Part shown: piece after piece, positions 62,747 through 64,000 of the stretch
Numbering within the stretch: the first letter of the stretch is position 1
Layout of the letters: every line of letters begins with the position of its first letter
NCBI RefSeq assembly: GCF_021026315.1
Contig: NZ_JAJNCX010000005.1
Location: 62,001 to 126,000, forward strand
Reading direction: 5' to 3'
DNA: 64,000 bases
From: Rhizobium sp. C4
GTDB taxonomy: Bacteria > Pseudomonadota > Alphaproteobacteria > Rhizobiales > Rhizobiaceae
Program-made: the position numbers and the translations under genes
The notes under the pieces: model-generated
Told to the model about the DNA's origin: nothing
The model's input: only the letters and a program-made list of their open reading frames with translations
Databases searched by the model: none

Positions 62747-64000
62747 TCAGATCAACTTTTCGCCGACGATCGCGCTGCGCAGCTTGTTCGAAACCATGTC
62801 GAAGAAATAGACCACGATGAGCAGCAGAAGCACCATGTAGGCGACGTTCTGCCAATTGTCGTTGGTACGCATGGCTTCCCAGATTTTCAGGCCGATACCG
62901 CCCGCGCCGATGGCGCCGATGATGGTCGCTCCGCGGATATTCGATTCCCACTGATAGAGCGTCTGGCCGGCAAAGACCGGCATGACCTGTGGCAGGACGC
63001 CGTAGCGCTGGACGGCGATCGGCGATGCGCCCACCGAGCGGATGCCTTCGCGCGGCTTGTTGTCGATATTTTCGAGCGCCTCTGCATAGAGCTTGCCGAG
63101 CGAGCCGACTTCCATGAGGAAGATCGCGCCGCTGCCCGACAGCGGGCCGGGGCCGAAGGCGCGAGTGAGGAACAGGCCCCAGATCAGCATGTCGACGGAG
63201 CGCATGAAGTCGAAGAAGCGCTTGAGCGTGCTGTTCAGCAGCCGGTTCCGCGTGATGTTGCGCGCCGCCAGGAAGGCGAGCGGGAAGCCGACGATGGCGC
63301 CGAGCAATGTGCCGAGGAAGGCCATGACGATGGTCTGGAAGAGCTTGGTCCAGACGTCACCGTGCTGCCAGGTCATGTTGTTCCAGAAATTGTCGAAGGC
63401 CAGCGACAGGTTCGACTGGCTCGGATCGATCCGGTCGCCGGAAACGATCAGGCTCACGACCTCGCCGGTCGGCTTGCCGAAGAAGGGCGAGGTGGGGTCG
63501 AAAATGAAATTCGGCCAGCCGAAGAAGCGCTTCACCACCTTTACGCGGTTGGCATCGATGCTGAGCCGCCCGGACAGACCGAGATCGACCTGAACATTGT
63601 CTGGCGCGACACCGACCCAGGCAGGCGGCGCGCCGACGACCGTCGGAACATCGCCGGCAGTCTTGATCGTCACGCTCGTTCCATGCGCTGTGACGACCGT
63701 TTCGGTGCGGCCGATATGCACTCCGCCACCGATATCGATGGTGTAGGAGCCATCCGTCTCCGTCTTGATCCAGGCGGGTTGCTTCGGGTCATCGCCCAGC
63801 ACCGAGAAGCGCGGGTAGCGGATATCGATCGTGCCGTTGTCCTTGACGCGGAACTGCGGCTGCACGTCGTAGCTCACCCATTGCAGCAGATTGATGCCGA
63901 AGCGCTCCCAATGGGCTTCGGCGACCAGCTTCGGCAGGTTGAAGAACCAGACCGCATAAAGAACATAGAGCAGCGTTCCGATGATCACGAGCGGCGTGCC
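62747..64000 (-). CDS. phnE: Phosphonate ABC permease PhnE, 5' end cut by window
   Basis: At least 418 residues; the frame is open to the right edge (GTPLVIIGTLLYVLYAVW on the minus strand), so the start lies outside or is the GTG at 63988. A first helix is followed by a large non-membrane insert (about residues 30-200), then the permease domain with AFLGTLLGAIVGFPLAFLAARN, SVDMLIWGLFL and the EAA-type loop GASPIAVQRYGVLPQVMP. The long insert marks the PhnE2-type permeases of rhizobia. It pairs with another PhnE and with PhnC/PhnD, not in the window. Confidence 0.92.
   Translation of the reverse strand, partial: GTPLVIIGTLLYVLYAVWFFNLPKLVAEAHWERFGINLLQWVSYDVQPQFRVKDNGTIDIRYPRFSVLGDDPKQPAWIKTETDGSYTIDIGGGVHIGRTETVVTAHGTSVTIKTAGDVPTVVGAPPAWVGVAPDNVQVDLGLSGRLSIDANRVKVVKRFFGWPNFIFDPTSPFFGKPTGEVVSLIVSGDRIDPSQSNLSLAFDNFWNNMTWQHGDVWTKLFQTIVMAFLGTLLGAIVGFPLAFLAARNITRNRLLNSTLKRFFDFMRSVDMLIWGLFLTRAFGPGPLSGSGAIFLMEVGSLGKLYAEALENIDNKPREGIRSVGASPIAVQRYGVLPQVMPVFAGQTLYQWESNIRGATIIGAIGAGGIGLKIWEAMRTNDNWQNVAYMVLLLLIVVYFFDMVSNKLRSAIVGEKLI

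Overview
This window is a high-GC chromosomal segment from an alphaproteobacterium, most likely a member of the Rhizobiaceae (Rhizobium/Agrobacterium/Ensifer group). The gene sets point there: a rhizobial-type glycerol ABC importer (glpSTPQUV with glpR and glpD), fixL-fixJ-fixK, an RpoE-ChrR (ECF11) pair, an alphaproteobacterial phn operon containing a DUF1045 gene, and a nested intergenic palindrome of the rhizobial kind. I see no rRNA, tRNA, CRISPR array, insertion sequence or prophage. The segment looks like ordinary core or accessory metabolism with many 4-base ATGA operon junctions.

Layout. 1-1.7 kb: 3' part of an RND efflux pump gene. 1.8-10.3 kb: glpR-glpD-glpS-glpT-glpP-glpQ-glpU-glpV (glycerol uptake and glycerol-3-phosphate oxidation), with three helically phased TTCGTTT repeats before glpD. 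10.7-15.9 kb: a Pls-like, membrane-embedded non-ribosomal peptide synthetase followed by a GNAT acetyltransferase and a phosphopantetheinyl transferase. 15.9-20.2 kb: a DeoR regulator divergent from a choline-kinase-like gene and a dimethylglycine/sarcosine-dehydrogenase-like flavoprotein. 20.5-21.9 kb: an orphan NodT-type outer-membrane factor. 22-27.3 kb: rpoE-chrR divergent from a flavoprotein-DUF1365-cyclopropane-fatty-acid-synthase operon. 27.4-33.3 kb: a beta-oxidation-type cluster (acyl-CoA ligase, SDR, thiolase, acyl-CoA dehydrogenase) with a divergent AraC regulator.

33.3-40 kb: a putrescine-type ABC importer with gamma-aminobutyraldehyde dehydrogenase (same order as E. coli ydcSTUVW) and a LysR gene. 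40.1-41.1 kb: an L,D-transpeptidase-like secreted protein. 41.1-44.4 kb: fixL-fixJ-receiver-only gene-fixK. 44.7-48 kb: a HAF-repeat autotransporter and an AraC regulator. 48.3-56.3 kb: kdpFABCDE with an extra 27-residue membrane ORF before kdpF. 56.4-59.2 kb: DUF1295-methyltransferase-membrane protein operon divergent from a DUF2147 gene. 59.3-60 kb: siderophore-interacting flavoprotein. 60.2-64 kb: phn genes (phnN, phnM, DUF1045, phnE, the last cut by the window end).

The most striking signal is a shared promoter pattern. Four sites of the form (T/C)(G/A)ATCC-N16-CGTA stand, correctly oriented, before rpoE-chrR, the flavoprotein-DUF1365-cfa operon, the DUF1295-methyltransferase operon and the DUF2147 gene. 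Two loci 35 kb apart therefore appear to be joined into one ChrR/RpoE (singlet-oxygen type) lipid-modification regulon. The second candidate for unusual biology is the Pls-like NRPS/GNAT/PPTase operon, whose adenylation domain has an acidic residue where basic-amino-acid-activating domains have one.
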